Part shown: piece after piece, positions 12,805-23,900 of the stretch
Position numbering within the stretch: position 1 is the stretch's first letter
Layout of the letters: every line of letters begins with the position of its first letter
Translations under genes and position numbers: made by a program
Assembly (NCBI GenBank): GCA_000151295.1
Contig: GG745328.1
Coordinates: 2,365,992-2,429,991, forward strand
Length of the DNA stretch: 64,000 nucleotides
Direction of reading: 5' to 3'
From: Allomyces macrogynus ATCC 38327
Lineage: Eukaryota; Blastocladiomycota; Blastocladiomycetes; Blastocladiales; Blastocladiaceae
Notes under the pieces: model-generated
What the model saw: only the letters and a program-made list of their open reading frames with translations
Database searches by the model: none
Told to the model about the DNA's origin: nothing

Positions 12805-14762
12805 ATGGGTCGCGCCGTTATGGGTCTGGTGCGCGCGCGTACGCTGTTGGCGCGCGGTTGCTTTTGCGATTGGGTGTGTCTCCGTCACTTTTGTCCCAAC
12901 CCACCGCAAATTCGTCTTGTTTTGTCGTCGCTTGCACGATTTACCGTTTTTGATTGTGATCTCGAAACATCCGTTTGGTTGGCATTCTGTTCTCTGCATG
13001 CATTTCGATCAATCTTTTTCAATGACCATCTGCAAAATTAGCGCCGGGCCGAATGGTGCATCACCGAAAGTGGCGATAATCCATGGCGTGCAATCCGAGA
13101 CGGGGCGCGCAATGGTGGTTTGCAGGGGGAGGAGATTTCGGCTCTCACCCAACAGTGGGCATGGATCAAAATCTGATTACAGCCCTCAAACACAGCACAG
13201 CCGTGCTCTCCCAGCACATATTTGTGCACAATGTAGAGTTATTTCACCAGCGTGCTCGCTCAGCAGGAGCAAAAGAAAATATGCCGCTGTTTTCAGTGCT
13301 TGGCCACATCGTTTGTGCCCCCCCAAGTCATCATCACTATTGTTACTCTTGGAATAATGTGAGCGACGACGAATGGACAGCAACGGGCACCCCCAGCACA
13401 TTCTCAAAGCAATGCGCCAACGCGGTCAAAAAGTGTTCTCTCGCGTCTTGCCCCTGATCCACTCCTTGATGTCGTGGGTCCTGCTCGCTGCAGCCAGGAC
13501 GTACTGCCACGCCAACTGTCGAGATCCAACGTCAGCCATTTGTTGTTGGCCCCCAACTAGGCGCGAAAAGGTATCAATCCGTACCAGAGCGTCGTAAATA
13601 ATAATCAGCACACACCCGCCGCACAAGACGGCAGCAGCGGCCTGAGAGGTGGGACGTCGAAACCATCTATTTCATGGAAAGACAAGGCGTCCGCGAATCC
13701 GCTCATACGAACTGATAATCAAATCGACGCGCGTGGGTGCCCTGAACTGAGTGATGCACACCCCGAACCAAGGCAGGGGCTCCCGTGGATCTGCAGTGTA
13801 TGTACATTTGGCGGTGCGAGGGGCCGAGCGCTGGCAACCAAAACGCGCGCAGCGCCGGAGTCGATTCGGTCCACACGTCGGCGGGGTTGATGGGGTTCGT
13901 TGAGGCATGATGTTCTTTGGTCATCAGGACTGCTGTCACAGGCGCTGAGGGCGCTGGAAGCACGGGTGCCTTCAAGGGCGGCTGCAGCGACAAGGCAGAA
14001 TTGCGCATTAGGATGGTTGCACGCCGCATCACGACGACCGGCGCTAATCCAAGCCGAGCAATTCGAGGCATCTTGGGGAGTGGACGCGCGCGCTGAACAG
14101 GTGGGGGGGGGGGGGGGGGTACGGAGAGGGGTAATTGGTCTCAGCGGGTTGGACGTTGGCCGAGGTGAGAGCAAGGCATAGAGGCGCAGGGACATCAAAC
14201 CCGCATCAAACGCCAAACCAGCCGCCAGAAATCATGCTTCTGCAGTCTCCTCGTGGTCTCACGAAAATTTGGGCTTTTCATGTTCGAGTACAAAGTAGGA
14301 ATAGACAACAAATTGATTCGAGACAAGCGGTCCGCGTGACCATGGTAATGACGTCTCCGTTCCAAGCGGAATGGAGAGCCGTGATTGATTTCCACCAAGA
14401 CGAGGGTCGCAAAACGAGCACGACCAGGTGGAGAAGGGTACGCTTTTGTCGTGGGCGAAGGAGCCGTCAAGGACTGGCTGGAAACATGTCCTTTTTTACA
14501 GAGTCCGGCTCATGGCATAGCTTCTGATTTCCAGCGCGACACTTAGATGTCATAGGGATTTCCTTCTCGTTGGCATAAAAGCGCAAATCGGGGGGAATGG
14601 ATGTTTTCAAAATGTACATGACGCGAGGTGGAAAACTCGCGCACCAACCAGCCCGAAAGAAAGACACTGGCCCAGGGAACGCAAGCAACGAGAACAGAAA
14701 ACGACAACCACCAAAACCAATACGACGCAGCTGCGCGGGGGAAACGACCACCAGTCGAGCCA
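12805..14762. other. Gene-poor gap, 2 kb
   Basis: Largest interval without a supportable gene. Base composition is closer to AT/GC balance than the flanking coding DNA. It holds a 17-base G run (14103-14119) and open frames of up to about 165 codons (for example 13083-13457 plus and 13719-14216 minus), none with recognisable content. It contains the 3' flanks of the Dis3L2-like gene and of RPC19. A noncoding RNA or a gene of small exons cannot be excluded. Confidence 0.5.
14103..14119. repeat. Poly-G tract, 17 bases
   Basis: Uninterrupted run of 17 G on the plus strand in the gene-poor gap. Length should be treated as approximate, since long homopolymers are prone to sequencing error. Confidence 0.85.
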
Positions 14763-15275
14763 TCACAAATCGTGTGACGCGACGTACTGGAAGTTGGTCC
14801 CGTGCGCCTGCTTGGAAAACTCGGCGCTCATGTGGTCGGCCATTTCCACAATGTCGTCGAGCCCCTTGCGGAAGGCATCGGCGGCCGTGATCTTGCCGTT
14901 GGTCTGGATGCGGAAATGCATCACGTCCTCGGCCGGATGCGGAAGGTTGTACCCGCAGAACAGGACGTCCGGGCTACGCGATACCGACATGCGCGGTCAG
15001 TGACGCCGACGGGAAAATCATCGAGATGAGTCGGGGCTACACGCACTTCTTGCCGATAATGTAACGCAGAATGCCGCCCATCGTGTGGTCCTCGTTCTGG
15101 ATAGCGAACGTGCAGCACGTGTTGTCGTCGGCGTGCTCGCCGTCAATCGGGATCTAAAATACGCGACGCGTTGGGTCTTGAGCTTCGGGTGCGTGTAACG
15201 GCCGAGGTTGCGTGGGTTGGTGGCACCCACCAGCGAGATCCGGTTCTCTTGGATGTCCTGGTCCATGGCCGACAT
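14763..15275 (-). CDS. RPC19: RNA polymerase I and III subunit AC19 (RPC19/RPAC2)
   Basis: Alpha-like assembly subunit shared by RNA polymerases I and III, paired with AC40. Exons 15231-15275, 15047-15153 and 14763-14973; introns 77 and 73 bp; 120 residues, close to the family length. Signature motifs are FAIQNEDHTMGGILRYII (exon 2) and NPDVLFCGYNLPHPAE then FRIQT (exon 3), matching the RPB11-like dimerisation fold. The second junction rebuilds KNPDV across the intron. The first intron was placed at GTGGGT because that alone keeps frame with the conserved block; the 15-residue first exon is less certain. The start faces NUP35 across 308 bp containing a GTCACGTG motif, fitting co-regulation with ribosome biogenesis. 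Confidence 0.9.
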
Positions 15276-15583
15276 GATGGTAGCTGGTGACTGCAGCGAG
15301 CTGCGATATTGCTTGTCGTGGTCGTGATGCCGCCGCGCTCGTGGTTGTGCAAACGACTTGGCACCGTGATCGCGTGGTGGGTGCGCGAAGGTCAGTCTCT
15401 GTCACGTGCTCCGTTGCCAGGCCCAACGCGGTCACGTCTTTGCTTCAGGCACTTCATTTCGTCGAACTCGACCCCAGAACAAAACGAGGCACAACAGCGC
15501 CAACTCGTCCGCGTCGAACTCGCGCTGAAGCAACAGCCCAGACCACGACCATCAACCCAACCAGATCGCCCGCAACTGCAAGC
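15276..15583. promoter_or_regulatory. Bidirectional promoter RPC19/NUP35 with GTCACGTG
   Basis: Short head-to-head spacer. GTCACGTG at 15401-15408 matches the Cbf1 centromere/promoter element RTCACRTG. Function is inferred from position and motif only. Confidence 0.5.
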
Positions 15584-16468
15584 ATGAGCGTCTACCGAGG
15601 CTGGACCGCCGGCTCTGGCATCGACTCGTCGGCCGACGATGCGTTTGGCCTCGACCTCCCGCCCGCCACCACACTTCGCGAAGCCTACGCGCCCGGCGCG
15701 TCACCAGGAATCCAGCACCTGTTCCCGAGCTCGTCGACCTACCCTGCTCGCTCGGTACGGAATGACCAGCCAGCAAGTCAAGTGTGTTCGAGTGAACGAA
15801 GATCATGACGGATGGCGTGCTGACCAAAATGTTCTGATGCCCAGAGTCCCCCACGTCCCAACCCCATTTCCACATCGGTCCCAACGCGCCGTTACGTTCC
15901 CGGCCTCGATCCAGCACCGTCGCCCGCCTCTGCGACCCCCACGGCTGCCCTGTCCGTGCCATCGCTCGCGCTCCCGTCCACCTCGCGGCTGACCGTGTTC
16001 GCGCCGGTCCCGCTCGCAATCGACCGCGTGAGCGCGATCCTCATGCAGCACGGGCGCGTTGTCGCGATTGAGCCCACGACCGACGCCGGGACCACCTTGG
16101 TCGTGACGTTTGCGACGCCCACCGATGCGGCCGCTGCCGCGCGCGCCGCACCGACGTTTGTTCTTGACAGCGTCCCCGTGGGCGTGATGCTCGATGAGGA
16201 ACGGCCGGCGACGGCAGCGAGTACGCTGGGTACACCCGTGGTCGTCGAGACGGCGACGGCCGCATCACCGACGGCGCTCTTCAAGGACGCGCCATTGCCG
16301 CGGGGCGGGAGTGCGCTTGCGCTGTTATTTGGTGGACCGGCGCAGGCGCCGGCGCACGCGGACATGGAGGCCGATGAGGTGCCGGCGTACCAGGCGGCAC
16401 CCGCGTTTTTGCAGCCGCAGCAGGGCGGTGGGGGCGGGTCGTGGTGGAGTCGGTTGTTGGACTGGTAA
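15584..16468 (+). CDS. NUP35: Nucleoporin Nup35/Nup53 family
   Basis: Inner-ring nuclear pore component that links the scaffold to the pore membrane. Exons 15584-15754 and 15845-16468, intron 90 bp, phase 0, 264 residues. The middle holds the Nup35-type RRM (MPPN), beginning RLTVFAPVPLAIDRVSAIL and ending near VGVMLDEE. The protein ends SWWSRLLDW, the short aromatic amphipathic tail that binds membrane in this family. The N-terminal ~90 residues are low complexity, as usual. The gene is shorter than animal Nup35 (about 325 residues) but contains the diagnostic parts. The start Met was chosen as the first ATG of the exon. It converges on mL44 with only 104 bp between the two stops. Confidence 0.86.
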
Positions 16469-16572
16469 AGAACACAATTCAAGCCTCGATTGCGGACGAA
16501 AGAGTTGGAGACTAGGCTAAGATGCTTGTTTAGGACTGGACAGAAAAAAACACAGAACACACAAAACGGCAA

Positions 16573-17765
16573 TCACGCCTCGACAAACGACAAATCCTCC
16601 TCGGACGCCAGCTTCGCAACCTCGCTCGGCTGCACCGGCTTGGCCAGATCCGCAGCAAAGAACTTGGCCAGCGCATCGCGAGCCGCCTGCGGAAAGAAGT
16701 GGTCATGGTCAGTGCGGGCGCGCACGACAGGATCAACGGCAATGGAAACGTACCCGAATCTCGGCCACCTCAACGGTCGGTCCTGCGCCCTGACCCAACT
16801 TACGCGTGCCCAGGTAGAGCCCAACAACCGTGACCTGCGCGTTTGCGTGCCGTCCGACGGCCGGCAGGACCTTGGTCACGGGCGCCTCGAGATGGCGGCG
16901 CGCCAAAAAGGCAACAAGAGTGCGCTTCGGCTCGACCACGTTGGCAAGCGCCTCGACGTTCACGGGCGTCGGCTCAATGAGCTTGTTGCGAATGAATTTT
17001 TGCGCCGCGGCCGCGCCCTTGTCGTGGTAGATGGCGCCAATTAGCGCCTTGGTGATCTTGGCGATGATGCCGTTCTCGGCGCCCTTGCCAATCTGGGTTC
17101 ACGAGAACAGAGTGGAGGGTCAGAGACGGCATGACCACGTTGCAAACGACCACTCGGTGGTCGTATCGTGTCGCATCGTACGTTGGTGTTCCAGCGCATC
17201 GCCTCGTGCACACCCAGCGAGCGGCCCACCTGCGTCAGGACCACTGGGGACGTGTAGGCCGTGACGGCGGCACGGAATGCGTCGGCCGACAGGTCCGAGT
17301 GCTTGTCCATGACGTGCTTGCTCACGAACATGTCAAGAGCCTTCTCACCTATCGGTGTGACCGTTGCGATCAGCAACCGTTGACAATATCGAGGTGCGAT
17401 GTCACGGTAGTTGGACAATCCTACCAAGGAATTCCAACCGCTCCGAGTAGGCCGTCTTGCCATGCGTGTACGTCTTGTGCGTGAGCGCTTGGAGCAGTGT
17501 GTCGGGCGACGAGAATGCCAGATTGTTGCGCTCCAAGAAGGCTGTCTGGGCCGGCGACAGCGTCGTCGTCGGTGCCGAGGTCGCGGCCGCGGCCGTGGCG
17601 TAGGTGCGCAGGGTCCCTGCAAGTTGGTAACGTTGGACGTGATCAGCATTTTGATTTGCAGAAGCATTGCTGATTCGAAAATTGCCGAGTCGGACCCGCA
17701 GCGGGGGAGGCCGCGGTCTGGCACAGGGCAGCAGCAGCCGGGCGGATCAGGGAACGGAACGACAT
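16573..17765 (-). CDS. mL44: Mitochondrial large-subunit ribosomal protein mL44 (RNase III-like)
   Basis: Structural component of the mitochondrial large ribosomal subunit derived from RNase III. Five exons: 17696-17765, 17425-17616, 17182-17348, 16754-17092 and 16573-16686, giving 293 residues. The N-terminus (MSFRSLIRPAAAALCQ) is a likely mitochondrial targeting peptide. The RNase III-like fold is seen in LLQALTHKTYTHGKTAYSER and LEFLGEKALDMFVSKHVM (residues about 60-110), and in IGKGAENGIIAKITKALIG. A C-terminal double-stranded RNA-binding-like domain ends in AARDALAKFF. Intron 1 opens GTCCGA, a donor class seen in several genes here. It could be the related mL57, but the attached dsRBD favours mL44. 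It is head-to-head with the cytosolic ribosomal protein gene uL14. Confidence 0.85.
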
Positions 17766-17913
17766 GATCTCTGACGGCTCGATTACTTGCAGCGAGTTGT
17801 TAAGGCCAAGAAACGGGCTCGACGTGCTCGACTGATGTTGCAGCGGCGGACGGCAGCTTCAGCTGGCAGGCTGAGAAGCAGCAAGTTGATCAAGCTGGAG
17901 TCCACCAAATGAG

Positions 17914-17924
17914 CACGTGACTCA
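17914..17924. promoter_or_regulatory. Overlapping CACGTGAC and TGACTCA sites in ribosomal-protein promoter
   Basis: Between the mL44 and uL14 starts the sequence reads CACGTGACTCA. It contains the full Cbf1-type octamer (GTCACGTG on the minus strand) overlapping a Gcn4/AP-1-type TGACTCA. Regulation is inferred from the motif and from its position between two ribosomal protein genes. Confidence 0.45.
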
Positions 17925-18016
17925 TCCACCGCGCTCCACCGCACCGCGTCCAAATCGGTTCTGCTTTGGTTCTGTTCCGTTTCTCTTGCTCCTCCTCCCC
18001 TCGCTATAACTTCAAC

Positions 18017-19233
18017 ATGGCCGGCGAAAAGGGTCCGACACCATTTCCTCGCAAATCGCGCGCACCGACCGACCGCGCGCGAATCGACAGCATCAGCTGT
18101 AGCAGCAGAAACGGCGTTCTGGCGAACGGCGAACCCATCATCGGCGACTGCATCGGCGACGGCGACGATGACGACAACGGCACCCTGACCGTTACCAATG
18201 ACGAAACTCTGTTCGAGAGCCGATCGAATTTCAACGACGGCATTTGCACCGACGACGGCGCGAAACGGAGTCGTTTCGATGTGGTTGTGACGGTTGGCCA
18301 CGCTGGTCCATCCGTTGCGAACCGACCCATCGCACCACGCAAACCCACTCTTCACGCTGGTCAACGACCTTGACGGCGCATCGTCCGCACGACCGTTGTT
18401 TTGTCGATTTCGTCATTGTCGCGGCGCTCAGTCGTCTCGTCGTTATGGTCCTGAGACATTGGCTTTTCCATGCCGTCGCCTCGCCGTTGCCTCGCCGTTG
18501 CCTCGCCGTTCGCCGTCGTCACCACGCCGCTGTTGCTCTGCTGTTGCTTCTGCCTCCAATCGTCGCGCGTTCAGTCGGGCGCCGCGAGCGGTTTGATTCT
18601 TGCAATTTGAATTTTAGCTGACGTTTCCCGTTGACTTCATCTAGTTCGAGGTGAATATCGCGATTTCCCCACTGCGTGCCCGACCGCTGCATTCTGGCCT
18701 CCGGCCGTCTCCGACACCCGGATCTGACTCGTTTTCCATGAACGTTTGACCAGTTTCCGGCACGAAGTTCCGCATGGCCCTTGGTCTGCCCGTCGGTGCG
18801 GTCATGAACTGCGCCGACAACTCGGGTGCCAAGAACCTGTACGTCATCTCGGTCGTTGGCACGCACGCGCGCCTGAACCGTCTGCCCAAGGCCGGTCCCG
18901 GCGACATGGTCCTGGCCACGGTCAAGAAGGGTAAGCCGGACCTCCGTAAGAAGGTCATGCCCGCCGTTGTTGTCCGCCAGCGCAAGCCGTGGCGCCGTCG
19001 GGATGGTGTCTTCCTCTACTTCGAGGGTACGTTCGCGATGATCCGATTTGGATTATTTTGCGTCGCAGTTTGCTGACCACAACGCATTTTAAAACGTCTT
19101 TTAAACAGACAACGCCGGTGTTATTGTCAACCCCAAGGGTGAAATGAAGGGTTCGGCCATCACTGGCCCCGTCGCCAAGGAGTGCGCTGACCTGTGGCCC
19201 AAGATTGCCTCGTCGTCGGGCACGGTCGTCTAA
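18017..19233 (+). CDS. RPL23: Cytosolic ribosomal protein uL14 (RPL23)
   Basis: Large-subunit protein at the subunit interface and factor-binding site. Exons 18017-18032, 18754-19026 and 19109-19233 give 137 residues, the family length. Exons 2 and 3 are near-textbook: [28 protein letters not shown], then [18 protein letters not shown] and ending GTVV. The first exon (MAGEK plus one base) is my inference: it restores frame, has a good start context (AACATGG) after a pyrimidine-rich leader, and lies where the head-to-head promoter with mL44 predicts. It implies a 721 bp first intron opening GTCCGA, long for this window but not for ribosomal protein genes. A polyadenylation hexamer AATAAA follows the stop. 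Confidence 0.9.
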
Positions 19234-19637
19234 ATCCGCTTTCTGAACAGTCGGTTCATTCGGTTAATAAACGATTGAATCGGTCACTTTTTGGGCGTGC
19301 TTTTAGACGTTCATCATGGTCGTGTTCAAAACCGTCAGCCACTCGGGAGGCCATTTCTTCCCTGGGCATCATCTTGCTTGCAACCGTCCGTTTCGCTCGT
19401 TCGTGTCTTGTGGCAGAGGCTGAGAGAGCCTCGAGAGAGAGAGGACGAGTGGCAAAGATTTGGGCACGATTTCAAGCTTACGTACTGCTCCCGCGAGTCA
19501 CGCAAGTCAGCCCGTTTCAACTCCAAGACCAAAATTGTTTGCAGTATGTGACCATCCCAACCCACTCTGACACAAACCGCCCAGACAGCCACGAACTGGC
19601 TCCGTGAATCTCCATCGTATCCCAGCAACCCCACAAA
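19234..19637. other. 3' intergenic region between uL14 and otubain
   Basis: Convergent 3' ends. Apart from the AATAAA near the uL14 stop, nothing recognisable. Confidence 0.5.
19266..19271 (+). terminator. AATAAA polyadenylation signal of uL14
   Basis: Canonical hexamer 33 bases after the uL14 stop codon. Confidence 0.6.
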
Positions 19638-20557
19638 TCAAGACCGCGGGTAGATGAGGTCGTAGTGTCCCGGTCGGTAGAGGCTAGCGAGAATCGATTG
19701 CGCTTCTGGTCAGTTGCGCGACATGACTCGACGTTGACCGAAAAAATGGAGACGTACAGATGGATCCACTCATCGGCCGGATCGGTCTCGTTCCCCTCAA
19801 ACCTGTGCACGGTCGCGTGGTCGGACTTGCTCGCGTCGAGGTAGGCGACGGCTACGTTCACCTTGAACTGCTTGGTGAGCGCAATGATTTGAATCTCGTC
19901 GGACTCGCGACCCATGGCCTCGACGTGCTGGTTGCAAAAGGTGGTCATGTCGTCGGCATAGTCGAGAATGAACGGCGCGTAATCGTCGGCGTGCGCTTGC
20001 AGGTAGGCCGACGCGATGAACCGGAACAACACGACGAGGGCATTGCTGATATGGTCGGCCTGGAACCGCGACAGCAGCGCGTCCTGGTCGGCGATCGCGC
20101 CCGTGGCCAGGGCATCGAGCGTGTCGACAGCCACGTCCAGGAAATCTTCAATCACGAGCAGCTGGAACCCGGTGGCGAGCAAGAGCTGCTTGGCGTCGTC
20201 GAGCTGCTGCCGCGCGCGCTTCAGGTACCGTGCCGGGCGCAGGAGAACGCGCTCGAACCAAGCGTAGACGACGGCGCGGTAAAAACAGTTGCCGTCGCCG
20301 CGGCACCGGCGGAAGAGCGCGTATTGCGCGGCGAGGTTGTGGATCTTGGTGAGGAACGGCGCGTTGCTCGCGTACTCGTGCAGCAGGTCGGAGAGCGGCA
20401 GCGGGATCGAGACGAGCTCGTGGGCCAGCGCGTCGGTGTCCTTGACGTGCGTCTCGTAGGCGAGGATCTGCTCGTCGGTCGGGCCTGGCGTGGATGCGGC
20501 GGCGTCGGCGGTCGTGCTGCTTCCGGCGGGCGCGCCGGGTGGTGTGCTGGTGCTCAT
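19638..20557 (-). CDS. OTUB1: Otubain (OTUB1-type, peptidase C65) deubiquitinase
   Basis: Cysteine protease that cleaves, or blocks formation of, ubiquitin chains. Exons 19758-20557 and 19638-19683, intron 74 bp, 281 residues against 271 for human OTUB1. The catalytic Asp and Cys lie in RGDGNCFYRAVVYAWFER, and the catalytic His in LLYRPGHYDLIYP in the short last exon. The whole peptidase C65 fold between them is present (for example ALVVLFRFIASAYLQAHADD). The first ~35 residues are Ala/Ser/Thr rich. The start is the first Met giving a family-sized product; the frame is open further upstream without convincing content. It is head-to-head with ATG4. Confidence 0.95.
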
Positions 20558-20985
20558 GGTGTCGGGTCTGCGCTTCCCGCGTCGTCGTGCGCGTGGCTGG
20601 CTTGGTTGGTGCTTCGCGGCGTGGGGTCGGTCGCGAAAGCACGTCGCTGTTGCCGAGGTGCGACGCGTCGAAGTGCAGCGCTGGCGTGTGTGACGTGGTG
20701 CAAGCGTACGCGTTCGGCGGTGAAGTCCTGCATCAAGACGCGTGCGCACACGTGGATCCGGGCAGACCGCGTCGGAGCGACAACGGCGGGCGCGTTCCTG
20801 TTCCTCAGCTTCTCCGCGCGCGACGTGGCCGGCCGGCCCCACCTCCACTACCAGGTCGACACCATCTCCGCACGACCGCCACAGGCCGACGGCCCCACGC
20901 CCCTGCCTCTACGCCGCGCCCGCGCCGCGCCCAACTTGCTGCACGCTCTGTATCCATCGCCGCCGGGCTCGCGGCCGCTGCAACC
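20558..20985. promoter_or_regulatory. Shared upstream region of otubain and ATG4
   Basis: 428 bases between two divergent starts, presumed to hold both promoters and leaders. No further element identified beyond one CACGTG. Confidence 0.5.
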
Positions 20986-23900
20986 ATGGACTGGTCGACG
21001 ATCCCGCTCGCGCTGCAATCGACAACCGCTGGCGCCGGCTTCTCGTCATGGCTCTACCGGGTCACGCACCACCGCGACTTTGATGCCGCTGCGCTGCGCT
21101 CCATTGGGCCGGGCCAGCTCGTGCTGCTCGGCGAGCACGCTTCGCTCGGTACGGGGCCACGCTGCCAGCTCGCACCCGCGCGCAGCATCGTTTGCCGTGC
21201 CTGACCGACTGCCCCGTGATGATGCCTGAAAATAAGATCGCGAGTGCGCGCTGCCACCGGCCAAGGCCTCGCCGTCGACTTCCTGCGCAACGACTCCGAC
21301 TGCATCGACTTCCACGAACGCACCATTACTGCTCGCCAATGCCCGCGCGACGCAGCTGCCGCACCCGCCGCCGAGTTCATCGCGCATCCCCATGCCCGTC
21401 TCGGCCCTACCATTGGTCCCGCCGCGGCCGGCACCAACCTCGACCTCAGCAGCAACAGCTTCATCCGCCTACACGATGACCACGTTGCTTCCGCGCCGCG
21501 CGCAATGGACCATGCCGTCAGCACCCGCCGCGGCCCCCGCGTCTGCGGCTCGCCCGAGCAACGGCCTGGCTCCGGCGCCACCACCATCACTCGACCATCC
21601 TGCCACGGCCACGGCCACGGCCACGGCAACGCCGCTCGGGTTCTGGCGAGCGCCAACGTCAACAGCAGCGCCAGCAGCACCCGCGCTCGGTGCCAGCCCA
21701 GAGCGGCTCGAGTGCGACATGGTGGCCAGGACATCGCTGCCGTCGCGCGTCACCATGCCTCTACCCGCACCCACGACGACGGGGACGAGCCCGGTCTACG
21801 TGGCTGCGTCCTATGGCGCCTCGGCCACCAAGTGGGGGTCGCACGTCTCGGCGGCGCCGATGCCAATTTACTCGACAGTGCGCTGTGACGTCCTTCCATT
21901 TCCCGGAGCATGCGTTCGCATTCCCTGATCTCATCTTTTTGACCCGTCTAGCGCCCAACCGCGCGTGAGCCCAGCACGCCACTCTCGCCGACGTCCGATT
22001 ATGAGTTTTTGCGGCGCGGCAGCGACGCGTGCGGGTCATACGGGTCGATCCGGTCGGCACACTTTATCGATGAGGACGATGTTGACGATATGCCGCACCC
22101 ACGGTCCAACCACCACGACGAGGACGACGAGCATGACGACGAGCACCACCCCCACCGTCCTGATCAACTTGACGAGAGCCACGTGCTCATCGACTCGATC
22201 TACAGGCGCAACTCGGCCGTCGCCGATACCGCACTGCTTGACGTGTCGCCATCGATGCTCGTCGTCCCTCCCGGCGGTCGCGATCCGCACCAGGACCTGT
22301 GCGACGATGTGCTTGCGGCAACTGACGACGAGGCCGACTCGGATACGCCCATCCATATCACGCATCGCGATGGAAGGCCGCCCGTGACGACGTATCTGGT
22401 CTCGCCGAACGGCGCGACGAACGGCCATGCTGCTCCCGCCGCACACTTTACGAGCAGGTCACGCACGACCGGGATCGTGCAGCGCTTGGATACGGTCATT
22501 CCATCCCCGTCGCTGCCACCACCACCTCGACCGCCATTATCTGGTCCCGTCGTGCCGATTGTCCCGGGCGTCGATCCGGCGACGGCCAAGGTCCTGCGAA
22601 GGTTCCTCGATCGGTGGCAGGCTCTCATGTGGTTCACATACCGCACGGGGCTCGAGGGCGACATCAAGTCAGACACGAGCTGGGGGTGCGTTCCCTCTTT
22701 AACGATGGAACCGTGGGAAAGCGGCCCCAATCTGACGATGTCGGCTCTCGTAGTTGTGTCCATCGCACGGGCCAAATGTTGCTCGCTCGCGCGTTGCTCG
22801 TCGCCTGTTTCGGCCGCGACCTCACGATCCACTCGTTCCAGGGCGCGCCGATCACCCCACGCTCGGGTCTCCCGTCCCCAACCACCAGCACCTCGCCCGC
22901 CAGCTCCTCGCCAACATCATCATCCACCCCAGCCCCGCACTCTCCCCCGACGGCGCGCAACGGGTCCCACGCACTCCCCACTCCGCCCTCACCACTCGCG
23001 CACCCGGATACGTACCGCGCGATTTTGAGCTACTTTGAAGACACCCGCGCCGCGCCCTTTTCCCTGCAGAACATCTGCCGCGCGCAGTCGATCTACCTCG
23101 GTGAACGGCTCGGATCGTGGCTGTCTCCCGGCACCATCGCCCACTTGCTCGCGCGACTCAATGCCGAGCGGCGACTACGGCAGCATGTTGCCGGCGCCGT
23201 CGGCATGCCTTCGCGCGACCCGATCGATTTTGTCGTGCATGTCGCGAAAGACCGCGTCATCGTGACTGACCAGCTCGTGCTTGCCGCGGAAACGGCGGGG
23301 ACGCCGGATGCGACGGTGGGCGGCGGTGGGGCTACGCCGACGAGTTCTTCGGCGCCGAAGGGTTCCGGCATCGTCATGCCGCGTGTGCGTCGGAGGTCGT
23401 TTGGGTTGGGGCGCGAGAAGGTGGATACGGCGTCGACGGTGGCTGAGGGGGCCGGGAGCCCAGTGCCGCCCGCAGCGCCGTGGAAACCGCTCGTGTTACT
23501 GGTGCCCGTGCGGCTTGGGTCCGAGGCATTTCATGATAGTTATGCGCAGAATGTGGTCGATTTGTTCTCGTGGCCGCAGTTTGTGGGGATCGCGGGGGTA
23601 CGTTTGAGATATTCATGGTATAGACAGAGGAGGGTGGTTCTGACTCTGGTTGATGTGCTTGTAGGGCAAGAAAGACTCGAGCCTCTACTTCCCCGGCGTG
23701 TGGGTCCAACCACCCGGCACGTCGCGCGCCAGCAGCACCGCGAGCTCCCCAAGCGTCGACGTGCGTCTGGCCGGTACGACGCGATCCACGTCGCCGCTGC
23801 ACGCAACCGCGGCCGGTGCCGACACTCCCGGGCTCTCCCCAGGCGCCGACCTCGTGCGGCGCACGCACTTGCTCTACCTTGACCCGCACTACCCACAGCC

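Noticed and set aside
9842..12999. Two minus-strand frames of about 515 codons
   Set aside because: Antisense to the RNB-domain exons, which carry the conserved motifs.
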